From Prochlorococcus sp. AG-363-B05 (GTDB lineage: Bacteria > Cyanobacteriota > Cyanobacteriia > PCC-6307 > Cyanobiaceae), in the NCBI GenBank assembly GCA_003278445.1, contig QCFD01000001.1, forward strand, positions 124,001 through 188,000: a stretch of DNA of 64,000 bases, in the 5' to 3' direction. How positions within the stretch are numbered: the first letter of the stretch is position 1; each line of letters begins with the position of its first letter. The notes under the pieces are model-generated. The model ran no database searches. It worked only from the letters and a program-made list of their open reading frames with translations, and was not told where the DNA came from. Below, one piece after another: positions 34,874 to 44,618 of this stretch. Made by a program: the position numbers and the translations under genes.

Positions 34874-36070
34874 ATGATAGGAGACAGTTACGTTTTATTG
34901 GCGTCAGGAATATTGGCTTTTGGGAAAGGGGTCCAAGAGCAGAATATTGAAGAAAAAGTAAAACGATGGCATGAAAATATTAGGAATATTGCTTTCTTTT
35001 TAATTCTAGCCGGAACTCAAACTGCTGAGATTGAGGGAATATCCTCTGCGGGTTCGACTCCTATATCTAGACGTTATACAGCTATTGCAGATGCCGAACT
35101 TTTGTTAAGAGGACCTTTGTTCTCCAAAAGATGGCCTTTGCCTCCTTTGCCTGCTGGGGTCTCTCCTGCTTTGATTAGCTATGTTGCATCAGATTTTTTA
35201 AAAATTCAACCAACTATTATTTCGGCAGGATTGCGGCAAAGACCCTCTTTTGAGCATATTTTTCTTGAGTCGTCAGAGATAGGCCCTGCTAGATGCTTGA
35301 GCTCAGGGAATGCGATGGACATTAGTAGAGTTCAACTTTTGTTTGATGGTGGGTTTAAAATAGGGAAGAAATTAAAACAATCTCTTTTAATTACAGAGTG
35401 TGTTCCAGGAGGAACAACAACAGCTTTTGCAGTTCTATCAGGCTTAGGAATAAATGTTGATGGTCTTATTAGTGGAAGCCATAGGAATCCTCCTTCAGAA
35501 TTAAAAAAAAAATTAGTTAACCAAGGGTTAAAGGCAGCTAAATTAGATCAATACGCCTCTTCTATTGATCTTATGGCTGCAGTAGGCGATCCATTTCAGC
35601 CAATTGCGGTTGGTTTGCTAATGGGAGCAAGAGAGTCTGGACAAGATATTCTATTAGGAGGAGGTTGTCAGATGTTGGCAGTATTGGCTTTAGTCTTAAA
35701 TGAAGTTGAACCTGAATTACGCTCTAATATTGTTGAAAAAGTCATAATAGGCACTACATCATGGTTGGTCGACGAATCACTTTCTTCTTCAAAACAAAGA
35801 AATTCTTTTATTCATTTGATGAATAATGTTGCTAAACATTTTAAAGTTAATATCCTTGGCTTAGCAAGTTCTTATAGATTTAATGATAGTAATCAAAAGG
35901 TTCTTCGCGACTATGAGATTGGATACGTCAAAGAAGGTGTTGGGGCTGGAGCATTATCATTACTCGCTCAAATCAAGGGATTGACTCAGAAAGAAATGAT
36001 TAGGAAATGCGATAGAGAGGTTGCTAATCTATTGAAATCAAAAGATGAAAAAACTATTGAAGGAATTTAA
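34874..36070 (+). CDS. cobT: CobT-like nicotinate-nucleotide phosphoribosyltransferase
   Basis: A 398-aa protein of the nicotinate-mononucleotide-dependent CobT family (TIGR00303-like), with TECVPGGTTTAFAVLSGLG, FQPIAVGLLMGARESGQDIL and a late EGVGAGALSLLAQ. The role is activation of the lower ligand in cobalamin synthesis; picocyanobacteria make pseudocobalamin with adenine as lower base, so the natural substrate may not be dimethylbenzimidazole. ATG start. Confidence 0.85.
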   Translation: MIGDSYVLLASGILAFGKGVQEQNIEEKVKRWHENIRNIAFFLILAGTQTAEIEGISSAGSTPISRRYTAIADAELLLRGPLFSKRWPLPPLPAGVSPALISYVASDFLKIQPTIISAGLRQRPSFEHIFLESSEIGPARCLSSGNAMDISRVQLLFDGGFKIGKKLKQSLLITECVPGGTTTAFAVLSGLGINVDGLISGSHRNPPSELKKKLVNQGLKAAKLDQYASSIDLMAAVGDPFQPIAVGLLMGARESGQDILLGGGCQMLAVLALVLNEVEPELRSNIVEKVIIGTTSWLVDESLSSSKQRNSFIHLMNNVAKHFKVNILGLASSYRFNDSNQKVLRDYEIGYVKEGVGAGALSLLAQIKGLTQKEMIRKCDREVANLLKSKDEKTIEGI

Positions 36071-36075
36071 ATAAT

Positions 36076-37077
36076 ATGCAGACGAATAAATTGGGAAGGA
36101 GAGATTTTATAAAGTATGGGCTAATTTCTTCGATGTTTTTATTCTCAGGATGTTCAATAGCTCAACAAAAACTTTCTTTGAGAGGTGTTTCTAATAGCTT
36201 CCCTAGTGAATTGATAAATAGTCTATCTAATACTTGGGAGTTTTTCCCAATAAGCGATATCGAATTAAAAAATTTTTCTTATAATTCTATTCTTCAAGAA
36301 AAAACAGATTTAATAGTCTTCAATGACGGTTGGATTTCTAATTTACCTTTTGGTTCACTTCAAGAGATTAAAGCACCTTATCTTAGAGATGATTTCAGTA
36401 AGCAAGCCAGATCTTTTCTTGCTGGGTTAGGCGAGGATTATAAAAATAGAATTTTTCCTTTAGCTGTTAGCCCTTGGGTCATACTTTTCAGGAATGAAGA
36501 TTCACTAGCTCTAAATAATAAGAATTCTTGGAAAGTTATCTTTTCAACTGCACTGAAAAATCAAATAGTTTTTCCAAATAGTCCTTATCTTCTGATTTCT
36601 ATTGCCCAAAAAATTGGTTTTGATAATGACTTTTCAAAAATCAAAAGTCAAGCTAAGTCATTTGATGATCGTAATGCATTGAATTGGGTCGTTTCAGGTA
36701 GAGCCAATGCGACAGTTCTTCCTTTATCTAGTTGTGTCGATAGTCTTATTAAAGATCCGCGATTATCTATTCTTTTCCCCAATGAAGGATGCCCATTGAA
36801 TTGGACAGTCCTTGCTTCTCCCATGTTATCTTCAGAGCCTTTCCCTACTGATTGGTTTAATTTGTTGTGGGGGCCAACTTATTTTAGACGTTTAATAAGA
36901 AAAGGTTTTTTCCCTCCAACTAGCTTTTCAGATTTAAGGAAAAAATATATAAATATTTCTCAAAAGTATCAATCTATTTTCATTCCAGAAGAAAGTGCTT
37001 GGAATAGATCTTGGTCATTGCCTGTACTGAGCTTTGAGGAAAAAAAGAACTTAGCTTTGTATTGGAATAATTCATAA
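36076..37077 (+). CDS. Periplasmic substrate-binding-like lipoprotein with Tat-type leader
   Basis: A 333-aa protein starting MQTNKLGRRDFIKYG, a twin-arginine-like RRDFIK, followed by a hydrophobic stretch and lipobox LFSGC (Cys26). The body (ERFPLAVSPWVILFRNED-like segment, FPNSPYLLISIAQKIGF, WVVSGRANATVLPLSSC) resembles polyamine or iron ABC binding proteins. No ABC permease or ATPase is beside it, so the ligand is unknown. It follows cobT by 5 bases. Confidence 0.68.
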   Translation: MQTNKLGRRDFIKYGLISSMFLFSGCSIAQQKLSLRGVSNSFPSELINSLSNTWEFFPISDIELKNFSYNSILQEKTDLIVFNDGWISNLPFGSLQEIKAPYLRDDFSKQARSFLAGLGEDYKNRIFPLAVSPWVILFRNEDSLALNNKNSWKVIFSTALKNQIVFPNSPYLLISIAQKIGFDNDFSKIKSQAKSFDDRNALNWVVSGRANATVLPLSSCVDSLIKDPRLSILFPNEGCPLNWTVLASPMLSSEPFPTDWFNLLWGPTYFRRLIRKGFFPPTSFSDLRKKYINISQKYQSIFIPEESAWNRSWSLPVLSFEEKKNLALYWNNS

Positions 37078-37162
37078 TCAAACTTCATTCGAAATTCAAA
37101 TAAAGTTTTTGAAGACATATTTAAATACCTTCACTAGCATTCTAAAAGTTGTAGGTTTCATA

Positions 37163-37819
37163 ATGTTTACTGGTTTAATTCAGTCCATTGGTACTATCAA
37201 GAAAAATAATATAGGTGTAGTTGTTGATGGATGTAAGCCATTTTCTCCTTTGAAACTTGGTGATAGTGTCTCTGTGGATGGAGTTTGCTTAACTGTTTCT
37301 GAATTAATGAATGATTCTTTTTTGGCGAATATAAGTGAGGAGACTCTAAGAAGAACAAATCTTGCAGATAAAGCTCAAAAAAATGGTCATGTGAATCTTG
37401 AGCCAGCATTGCGTCTTTCTGATCGATTAGGTGGACATATTGTTAGTGGACACATAGATGGGATGGGGGAAGTCATTTCTATTGAAGATTTGAAAAATTC
37501 ATGGAATTTGAAAGTGTCTTGGGATGACCTGAGCTTTTGTAGATATATGTGTGATAAGGCCAGTATTAGCTTAAATGGAATAAGTCTTACTATTGCAGAG
37601 ACATATGATTATGGACGTAATTTTTCAATAGCCGTAATACCTCATACTTGGTCAAATACTTGCTTACAGTTTTTAAAAATTGGCGAAAAAGTTAATTTGG
37701 AGGTTGATGTAATTGCTAAATATGCTGAAAAGCTGTTAAAAGTAAATGAAAAAGAGTCCGTTAAAAAACAAAATCCAGTAATCAGCTCCCAGTGGCTTAA
37801 TGAGCAAGGTTGGATTTAA
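37163..37819 (+). CDS. ribE: Riboflavin synthase alpha chain
   Basis: Converts two 6,7-dimethyl-8-ribityllumazine molecules to riboflavin. The ORF track begins at 37109, but the conserved MFTGLIQSIGTI lies at 37163 and is taken as the start, giving 218 aa. Two lumazine-binding barrels are visible, with VDGVCLTVSE in the first and SISLNGISLTIAE in the second, and the GHIVSGHIDGMG linker. The upstream in-frame residues look non-conserved. Confidence 0.93.
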   Translation: MFTGLIQSIGTIKKNNIGVVVDGCKPFSPLKLGDSVSVDGVCLTVSELMNDSFLANISEETLRRTNLADKAQKNGHVNLEPALRLSDRLGGHIVSGHIDGMGEVISIEDLKNSWNLKVSWDDLSFCRYMCDKASISLNGISLTIAETYDYGRNFSIAVIPHTWSNTCLQFLKIGEKVNLEVDVIAKYAEKLLKVNEKESVKKQNPVISSQWLNEQGWI

Positions 37820-37861
37820 TAGCTTAAAATTTTATCTCAGTGACTCCTACTTAAATAATAA

Positions 37862-38218
37862 TTATTTCTTGAGTGGTAACAAACTGATTGCTCCAGACTC
37901 TTTTCTGACATCAATACGAAATTCTTGTCCAGGTTCAAGACCTAATTTTTTTGTATATGCATGTCCAATAAGAAGATTGCCATTACCATGAACTTTTGTG
38001 CGAAATTCTGCTTGTCTTCCTCTTGAAGATCTATTCCCTGCTCTTCCTGGTCCATTTGAGCGAAGTTTATAACCTTTGGCTTCAACTAAAGCACGATAGA
38101 AATTTTTACGTAAAACTCTCCCGCTTGGCCCAACGTAACCACATCCCTTAGCGATTTCGTCTTCTGGACATTTGCTCAAAGATCTTGCTTTGTCTAGGAG
38201 TTCTTTTCCAACAAGCAT
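37862..38218 (-). CDS. abrB: cyAbrB-type transcriptional regulator
   Basis: A 118-aa protein of the cyanobacterial AbrB family, which act on nitrogen, carbon and other global gene sets. The N-terminus has KCPEDEIAKGCGYVGPSGRV and the C-terminal AbrB-like DNA-binding region has HGNGNLLIGHAYTKKLGLEP and GQEFRIDVRKESGAISL. ATG start. Lies between ribE and the cytochrome oxidase genes. Confidence 0.88.
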   Translation of the reverse strand: MLVGKELLDKARSLSKCPEDEIAKGCGYVGPSGRVLRKNFYRALVEAKGYKLRSNGPGRAGNRSSRGRQAEFRTKVHGNGNLLIGHAYTKKLGLEPGQEFRIDVRKESGAISLLPLKK

Positions 38219-38313
38219 TTCAGACTTATTTAATTAATTGAATTCTGACGAATAAGTGGAATTGTGGCAACAAATTAATTTAAATATTCTTTCTTAGTAT
38301 CAATATTTAACGC

Positions 38314-38919
38314 TCAAAGCAGATAAAGGATAATGAATAAAACGACCCAAATCCCATCTACGAAGTGCCAATAGAGCTCTACTGCTTCAAATGGAAACTT
38401 GTTTTCTTTATTTACTCGACCTTGAGGAACGCGTGTTTGCCACCAAATGATCATTATCATTATGGATCCAAGAGTAACGTGAAGCCCGTGAAAACCAGTT
38501 AATGCGTAAAAAGTACTTGCAAATAGATTGTCAGTTAATCCAAAAGGCAAAGTAAAGTATTCAAACATTTGGCTGATTAAAAATGCCACTCCCAATGCAC
38601 CTGTAATAAGAAGCCATTTTTGACATTGTGTTGCTTCATTCTTTTCTAGAAATTTTCCAGCTCTATGAAAAGTAAAGCTACTAACTAATAGCAAAACTGT
38701 ATTTAAAGTTGGTAAAGGTAGCTCTAATTCGTAAATAGCATCAGGACCTATGGGATTGACTGCTTTAAAAGTTAGATATGCAGCAAAAAAACCTGCAAAG
38801 GTCATTCCGTCTGCGATTAAAAAAGCTATGAGTCCGAATAAGCGGAAATCTTCATGTTCTTCTTTTGAGAGATCGTTCTTGATTTCTGAGGATTGCTCTT
38901 TCGGGACTAGTGATGTCAT
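38314..38919 (-). CDS. ctaE: Cytochrome c oxidase subunit III
   Basis: A 201-aa membrane subunit of the aa3-type terminal oxidase, with five or so helices. FGLIAFLIADGMTFAGFFAA, FYALTGFHGLHVTLGSIMIM and YWHFVDGIWVVLFIILYLL are typical subunit III motifs. Its start overlaps the stop of ctaD by 4 bases. Confidence 0.96.
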   Translation of the reverse strand: MTSLVPKEQSSEIKNDLSKEEHEDFRLFGLIAFLIADGMTFAGFFAAYLTFKAVNPIGPDAIYELELPLPTLNTVLLLVSSFTFHRAGKFLEKNEATQCQKWLLITGALGVAFLISQMFEYFTLPFGLTDNLFASTFYALTGFHGLHVTLGSIMIMIIWWQTRVPQGRVNKENKFPFEAVELYWHFVDGIWVVLFIILYLL

Positions 38920-40556
38920 TTTTTTTGCTCCTGAGATTCATTTGAATCTCTTCTTCCATACCCATATGGCTCCAGAACTAGTGGAGCTTCTCCAACCCAA
39001 TTCTCAACAGGGGGTGGTGAGCTTGTTAACCATTCAGGAGTGAGTGCATTCCAGGGGTTGTCCCCAGCATTATCTCCGTAGAGGATGCTTCGAACAACAT
39101 TCCATAGAAAAGGAAGAGTACTTAAAGCCATTAATAAGGCTCCTAAGCTACTTATTTGATTAATTAATTGAAATTGCGGATCGTACTCTGCAACTCGTCG
39201 AGGCATCCCATTTAAGCCTAACCAATGTTGAGGAGCAAAACAAAGATTAAAGCCTATAAAGGTAATTATGAAATGGAATCTTCCAAGATTTTCATTGAGC
39301 ATTTTCCCAGTGAATTTTGGGAACCAATGATAAATTGAGGAGAAGATAACAAATACAGAACCTCCATAGACTATGTAATGAAAATGAGCAACAACAAAAT
39401 AGGTGTCATGCACATGAACATCAAAAGGCACTTGAGCTAATGCAACTCCTGTTATTCCTCCTAAAACGAAGTTAATAATAAATCCACATGAAAATAGCAT
39501 GGCACTATTAAGTGAAATTTTCCCTCCCCATAAAGTTGCAACCCAATTGAAAAATTTAATACCCGTAGGAACAGCTATAAAAGCAGTCGCTATTGTGAAA
39601 AATAAGCGCATCCATGGAGGAGTTCCACTCGTAAACATATGATGGGCCCAAACAACTAGACCTAAAACAACTATCCCCATAATTGAAAAGACCATTGTTG
39701 TATAGCCAAAAAGTGGTTTTCTACTATGGATTGGGAGTATTTCACTGACTAAACCAAAGGCAGGTAGAACCATGATATAAACAGCAGGATGAGAGTAAAA
39801 CCAAAAAAGATGTTGATAAACAATTACGTTTCCCCCAAGACTTGGATTAAAGAAACCGGTATGAGCAACTATGTCAAAGCTCAAAAGTATTAAAGTCCCA
39901 GCAAGTACCGGAGTTGATAAAACAACAAGAATACTTGTACCCAGCATTGCCCAGCAATACATAGGTAATTGCATTAATTTAAGCCCAGGTCTCCGAAGTT
40001 TTAGGATGGTGGCGATGAAATTAATACCACCAAAGATTGAGCTCCCTCCCAAAAGCAAGACACTTAATATCCAAATGATTTGACCTGCTGCTGGAGTCGT
40101 AATGCTTAAGGGTGGATAGGCTGTCCACCCAGACTGTGCGGCACCATTTATGAAATAGCTGGTTATCAACATTAAACCGGAGGGGGGGATTAGCCAAAAA
40201 GCTACTGCATTCAGTCTGGGGAAGGCCATGTCCCTAGCACCAACATAAAAAGGTATTAAATAGTTTCCAAAAGCACCATTAACTACAGGCACGATCCATA
40301 AAAAAATCATGATTGTGCCGTGGAGAGTTAGAACTTGGTTATAAACTTCTCTTGGCATGAAATCTGAAAGTGGACTAATGAGTTCTATTCTTATTGCGCC
40401 AGCTAAAGACCCTCCGATCAAATAAAACAAGAAACCACATACTAAATATTGAAGACCTATAACTTTATGATCAAGACTAAAACTTAAATACCTGAGCCAG
40501 CCAGTTGGTTGAAGTTTTTCTGGAGGAGTGTTGCTTGGTTTTAATGAAATAGTCAT
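38916..40556 (-). CDS. ctaD: Cytochrome c oxidase subunit I
   Basis: The 546-aa catalytic subunit carrying heme a and the heme a3-CuB centre. Conserved elements include LTLHGTIMIFLW, FWFYSHPAVYIMVLPAFGLV with CuB His, VWAHHMFTSG and HVHDTYFVVAHFHYIVYGG with heme ligands. Twelve helices. ATG start; sits between ctaC and ctaE. Confidence 0.98.
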   Translation of the reverse strand: MTISLKPSNTPPEKLQPTGWLRYLSFSLDHKVIGLQYLVCGFLFYLIGGSLAGAIRIELISPLSDFMPREVYNQVLTLHGTIMIFLWIVPVVNGAFGNYLIPFYVGARDMAFPRLNAVAFWLIPPSGLMLITSYFINGAAQSGWTAYPPLSITTPAAGQIIWILSVLLLGGSSIFGGINFIATILKLRRPGLKLMQLPMYCWAMLGTSILVVLSTPVLAGTLILLSFDIVAHTGFFNPSLGGNVIVYQHLFWFYSHPAVYIMVLPAFGLVSEILPIHSRKPLFGYTTMVFSIMGIVVLGLVVWAHHMFTSGTPPWMRLFFTIATAFIAVPTGIKFFNWVATLWGGKISLNSAMLFSCGFIINFVLGGITGVALAQVPFDVHVHDTYFVVAHFHYIVYGGSVFVIFSSIYHWFPKFTGKMLNENLGRFHFIITFIGFNLCFAPQHWLGLNGMPRRVAEYDPQFQLINQISSLGALLMALSTLPFLWNVVRSILYGDNAGDNPWNALTPEWLTSSPPPVENWVGEAPLVLEPYGYGRRDSNESQEQKK

Positions 40557-40560
40557 GATC

Positions 40561-41373
40561 TTAAATTGTTTCCTTAGAGTTTTCTCTTAACCAATTATCA
40601 AAGTCTTCTTGTTCATCAACTATTACGTTTGATCTCATCCCTCCATGATATGGCCCACACAACTCTGCACAAACAATTGGGAAATTACCTGCTTTAGTTG
40701 GAGTGAAATTTAAGATCGTTGGTTGGCCAGGAATAACATCCTGTTTAAGTCTAAATTGAGGAACCCAAAAAGCATGTATGACATCTTTAGACTCCATTTT
40801 TAAACTAACCTCTTTTCCCAGTGGAACATGAAGTTCTCCCGAAATAATATCTCCTTTTGGATAATGAAAGATAAAAGCAAATTGCATTGCAGTTAATTCA
40901 ATTGCTAATGGGGATGAATTATTTGAATAAGTAGTCTCAATTGGGCCGGAACCTATACCCCCCCAAACTCTCTCGGTCTGATTTCCCATTTGCCCATTGT
41001 GATCATGCATTAAAGGTTGCATGCCCCCCATCCGATCATAAATATCGTAGCTATATAAACCTACAAACAATACAACAATTGCAGGAACTGCTGTCCAGAA
41101 AATTTCTAAGCTGATATTACCTTCTAAATCAATTCCATCACCAGTTTCTCCAGGCCTACGACGGAATTGAATAAGGCTATAAATTACTAAAGCAGTCATA
41201 CCTATAAAAAGTATGCAGCCAATAATGAATAGGACTCTGTAGAGCTCATCATAAACAGGAGCATTCATGCTCGCACTCACGGGAAGCATATCTACGTTGT
41301 AAGCAATCCAAACTCCTCCTATGCCAAGAATTAAACTTGATGAAAGAGTTAGGATGGCCGACAGTTTCGGCAA
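40561..41373 (-). CDS. ctaC: Cytochrome c oxidase subunit II
   Basis: A 270-aa subunit with two N-terminal helices and a periplasmic/lumenal cupredoxin domain. The CuA site is VCAELCGPYHGGMRSNV; the Trp-rich electron-entry segment is VIHAFWVPQFRLKQDVIPGQ. First gene of ctaCDE, divergent from ctaAB, with a 185-base shared regulatory region. Confidence 0.97.
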   Translation of the reverse strand: MPKLSAILTLSSSLILGIGGVWIAYNVDMLPVSASMNAPVYDELYRVLFIIGCILFIGMTALVIYSLIQFRRRPGETGDGIDLEGNISLEIFWTAVPAIVVLFVGLYSYDIYDRMGGMQPLMHDHNGQMGNQTERVWGGIGSGPIETTYSNNSSPLAIELTAMQFAFIFHYPKGDIISGELHVPLGKEVSLKMESKDVIHAFWVPQFRLKQDVIPGQPTILNFTPTKAGNFPIVCAELCGPYHGGMRSNVIVDEQEDFDNWLRENSKETI

Positions 41374-41558
41374 GAAAATCTCCTTTTTCTATTTATAGGT
41401 TATGGGCAAAAGTAATTAATGTACTGACTAATTGTTAATTCAAGATGAATAATTTATTTTTACAGGGAATATTTATGTTGCAGTCCGTTTATTCAGGTGA
41501 CGTGTACGAAGTAATCGCTACGTTTAATTAATAATGATCTTGATGGATTTTTGCATAC

Positions 41559-42485
41559 GTGCAGGTTATTTATCCACAAAAGCCTCGCTTTAGATTGGGT
41601 CAGCTTGCTGCTCATGTGGTAGTTGCACTGATCGCTCTTGTTGTAATTGGAGGTGCAACGAGAGTAATGGAGGCTGGCCTCGCTTGCCCAGACTGGCCTT
41701 TGTGTTATGGATCGTTTTTGCCAGGTAGGCAAATGAATTTACAAGTCTTCCTCGAATGGTTTCATCGTTTAGATGCTTTTTTCGTGGGGATTGTTTTAAT
41801 TACTCAGTTTTCCCTCTCTTTATACTGGGCCAAATCTTTACCTAAATGGCTTCCTTGGACTTATGGGGCCCTAACTTTATTGGTCTCTTTTCAAGGGTTT
41901 TTAGGCGCTTTGACAGTTCTTCAGCTATTGCCATCCTTAGTAGTAGTTGCTCATCTTGCAGTTGCATTTATTCTTGTGGCGATCATGAGTGGTGTAACTC
42001 AAAAATTACTTAGCCCAGGTAAATCAATTCTCCCTCTCTGGATTCGCTCTATTGGATTTACCTCTCTTTTTTCTGTAATAGGTCAGTCTTTACTTGGTAG
42101 TCGAGTGGCAACCTCATGGGCTGCTCATAGATGCTTGAATTTTGGTGATTCTTGTAATCTTTTAACTCTTCATCGTGCAACTGCCATACCTGTAAGCATT
42201 TTGGTGATTTCATTCGTAATCATTTCACTTAAACAGAGAGATGTTTTTATTAATCAATGGCCGTATCTTTTTACTATTACTTTTTTGATCATCTTACAAA
42301 TCTTTTTAGGGGTTTTTTCAATTCAATTAGGTATGAGTGAGCCTTTACTGGTAATAGGACATCAATTAGTTGCCTGCTTGTTAGTGGCCGTTTTATCAGC
42401 ATTGAATTTTAAAGGCAAAGTAGTTGATGGAACTTACCAACCGCTTTTTGTAACTAAACCAACTTTGGAGACATGTCATGGTTAG
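41559..42485 (+). CDS. ctaA: Heme A synthase (Cox15/CtaA)
   Basis: Oxidises the methyl of heme O to make heme A for the oxidase. The 308-aa protein has eight helices, [21 protein letters not shown] (CtaA type), and heme-ligand His in EWFHRLDA and [10 protein letters not shown]. The start is GTG. Overlaps the start of ctaB by 8 bases. Confidence 0.93.
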   Translation: MQVIYPQKPRFRLGQLAAHVVVALIALVVIGGATRVMEAGLACPDWPLCYGSFLPGRQMNLQVFLEWFHRLDAFFVGIVLITQFSLSLYWAKSLPKWLPWTYGALTLLVSFQGFLGALTVLQLLPSLVVVAHLAVAFILVAIMSGVTQKLLSPGKSILPLWIRSIGFTSLFSVIGQSLLGSRVATSWAAHRCLNFGDSCNLLTLHRATAIPVSILVISFVIISLKQRDVFINQWPYLFTITFLIILQIFLGVFSIQLGMSEPLLVIGHQLVACLLVAVLSALNFKGKVVDGTYQPLFVTKPTLETCHG

Positions 42486-43473
42486 CTCAACATCTGATGT
42501 AATTCCACAGCAAATTAATCGTGAGGAAATTGTTCCCTCCAGAAAACGTATTAAATTGCCAGCTTGGTTAGAAGTCGCTAAGCCAAGATTAATTCCTCTT
42601 TTACTTGCTACAACTGTTGGTGGGATGGCCCTTTCCGAAGAATGGCCAGTACCCTCTCCAAGATTGGCTTGTACTTTAGGTGGAGGAGCTCTTGCAGCTG
42701 CAGCTGCAGGAGCTCTTAACTGCTTGTGGGAGCAAGATCTTGATAAACGAATGAAGCGTACTAGTAATAGAGCATTGCCTTCTGGACGTCTTTCTCAGTC
42801 ATCTGTTTTTATTGGAGCAATTTCTTGTACTCTTGCTGCGTCAGCTCTTTTAGTAAGTGGAGTTAACTGTTTGGCAGCTGGACTTACCCTTTTGGGACTT
42901 TGTAGCTATGTACTTTTATATACAGTTTTCTTAAAACCAAGAACATCTCAAAACATAGTTTTTGGAGGAGTCGCTGGCGCAATTCCTCCTTTGGTTGGAG
43001 CTTCAGCCGCTGCAGGACATATTGGATTAGGGGGTTGGTGGCTTTTCTCTTTGGTTATGGTTTGGACCCCAGCACATTTCTGGGCTCTAGCAATATTGTT
43101 AAAAGAGGACTATAGATCTGTAGGGATACCTATGCTCCCAACAGTAAGTGGTCCTTTTGTTACGGCTAAGGCTATATCCGTTTATGCTTATCTAACTGTA
43201 TTTTTAAGTTTTTTAGGCTGCTTCGTTTTGCCTGAAGGAGGTTTTTTATATGGAATCTTACTATTACCCTATAACTCAAGACTTCTTCAATTGGTTTCAA
43301 GATTAAGAGATAATCCAGAGGATTCAGATAGGGCTAAGGGTTTGTTTAGGTGGTCTATCCTTTATATGTTTGGGGTTTGTTTTTTGCTTGTTATTAGTAG
43401 ATTACAAGTATCAATTGTTTTTAATGATCAGTTAATAGCATTAATTCATGACTTCTCAATGAGTTTTTCTTAA
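42478..43473 (+). CDS. ctaB: Protoheme IX farnesyltransferase
   Basis: Converts heme B into heme O, the step before CtaA. The 331-aa UbiA-fold enzyme has [20 protein letters not shown], the first Asp motif, then RALPSGRLS, and a late [20 protein letters not shown]. The N-terminal ~25 residues are extra to the core. It overlaps ctaA. Confidence 0.96.
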   Translation: MVSSTSDVIPQQINREEIVPSRKRIKLPAWLEVAKPRLIPLLLATTVGGMALSEEWPVPSPRLACTLGGGALAAAAAGALNCLWEQDLDKRMKRTSNRALPSGRLSQSSVFIGAISCTLAASALLVSGVNCLAAGLTLLGLCSYVLLYTVFLKPRTSQNIVFGGVAGAIPPLVGASAAAGHIGLGGWWLFSLVMVWTPAHFWALAILLKEDYRSVGIPMLPTVSGPFVTAKAISVYAYLTVFLSFLGCFVLPEGGFLYGILLLPYNSRLLQLVSRLRDNPEDSDRAKGLFRWSILYMFGVCFLLVISRLQVSIVFNDQLIALIHDFSMSFS

Positions 43474-43574
43474 GTCTAAGAAATAAAAATAAAAACTTTA
43501 TAAACTTGTTCTTCTATATTAATTAGAATTTGTTGGATGATATCAGCTTATCTTTATAGGAATTCTATTTCTAG

Positions 43575-44588
43575 ATGTTTTTCATTCAACTGAAAGATTT
43601 ATTCAAGTCTTATGGTCCTGTTAGTGCTCTAAATGGACTTAACCTTAAAGTTCCTAAAGGTTCTTTGTATGGTTTGTTAGGTCCCAACGGGGCTGGTAAA
43701 AGTACTGCTCTTAGAATTATTTGTACTCTTCTTGCTCCTGATTCAGGTGACGTTGAGGTGGCAGGACATAATGCTTTACTGGAGGAAAAAGAAATCAGAC
43801 GAAGATTGGGTTATGTAGCTCAAGAGGTCGCAATCGATAAAATACTTACAGGTAGAGAGTTGCTTCAGCTTCAAGGAGATCTTTACCATCTGAATAACAA
43901 CTATAAGAAAAAGAGAATTGAAGAATTGATTCAGAGACTTGAGATGAATCAATGGATTGACAGAAGGTGTGGTTCTTTATCGGGAGGGATGAAAAGAAGA
44001 CTTGACCTTGCGACAGGATTGTTGCATGAACCAGAATTATTGATTCTTGATGAACCTACAGTTGGACTGGATATAGAAAGTCGATCAGTTATTTGGGGAT
44101 TATTGAAGGAACTTAGAAATAACGAAACTACAATTCTTTTAAGTAGTCATTATCTCGAGGAAGTAGATGAATTGGCTGATGAGATGGCTATTATTGATAG
44201 GGGAAAAGTCATTGCTAGTGGAAAACCAGATGATTTAAAAAAAGAGCTTGGTGGCGATAGAGTTACGCTTAGGGTCCGTGAGTTCAGTGATGAGTTTGAA
44301 GCTGAAGCGGTAAGGAGATTAATAAAAAATATTAATGGCGTTTCAAATGTGGTTGTCAACAAAAAACAAGGATATTCTTTAAATTTTTTAGTTCGAAGTA
44401 ATGATGTCATATCCAATTTGTCAGATCATCTTTCAAAAGGAAATTTTGAAGTTTTTGCACTTTCTCATAGTCGTCCCAGTTTAGATGATGTTTATTTACA
44501 GGCGACTGGTAGAACTCTTATGGATGCTGAATTAGAGCTGGCTGGTAAAAGAGATTTTAAACTTGAGAATAAAAAATCGATGCGTTAA
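43575..44588 (+). CDS. ABC-2 type exporter ATP-binding protein (DrrA-like)
   Basis: A 337-aa ATPase with Walker A GPNGAGKST, signature SLSGGMKRRLDLATGLL and Walker B LLILDEPTVGLD, followed by a ~100-residue C-terminal regulatory domain typical of daunorubicin-resistance-type ATPases. Paired with the permease that begins 30 bases downstream. It commonly follows the oxidase genes in picocyanobacteria; substrate unknown. Confidence 0.92.
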   Translation: MFFIQLKDLFKSYGPVSALNGLNLKVPKGSLYGLLGPNGAGKSTALRIICTLLAPDSGDVEVAGHNALLEEKEIRRRLGYVAQEVAIDKILTGRELLQLQGDLYHLNNNYKKKRIEELIQRLEMNQWIDRRCGSLSGGMKRRLDLATGLLHEPELLILDEPTVGLDIESRSVIWGLLKELRNNETTILLSSHYLEEVDELADEMAIIDRGKVIASGKPDDLKKELGGDRVTLRVREFSDEFEAEAVRRLIKNINGVSNVVVNKKQGYSLNFLVRSNDVISNLSDHLSKGNFEVFALSHSRPSLDDVYLQATGRTLMDAELELAGKRDFKLENKKSMR

Positions 44589-44618
44589 TTAATTTTTTAA
44601 TACTAAACTAATAAAGAA

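Noticed and set aside
37800-37991. 63-aa plus-strand ORF after ribE
   Set aside because: Lies mostly opposite the cyAbrB gene; no independent support.
41374-41558. NtcA-type site between ctaC and ctaA
   Set aside because: GTA and TAC triplets occur but not at the 8-base spacing the NtcA site needs.
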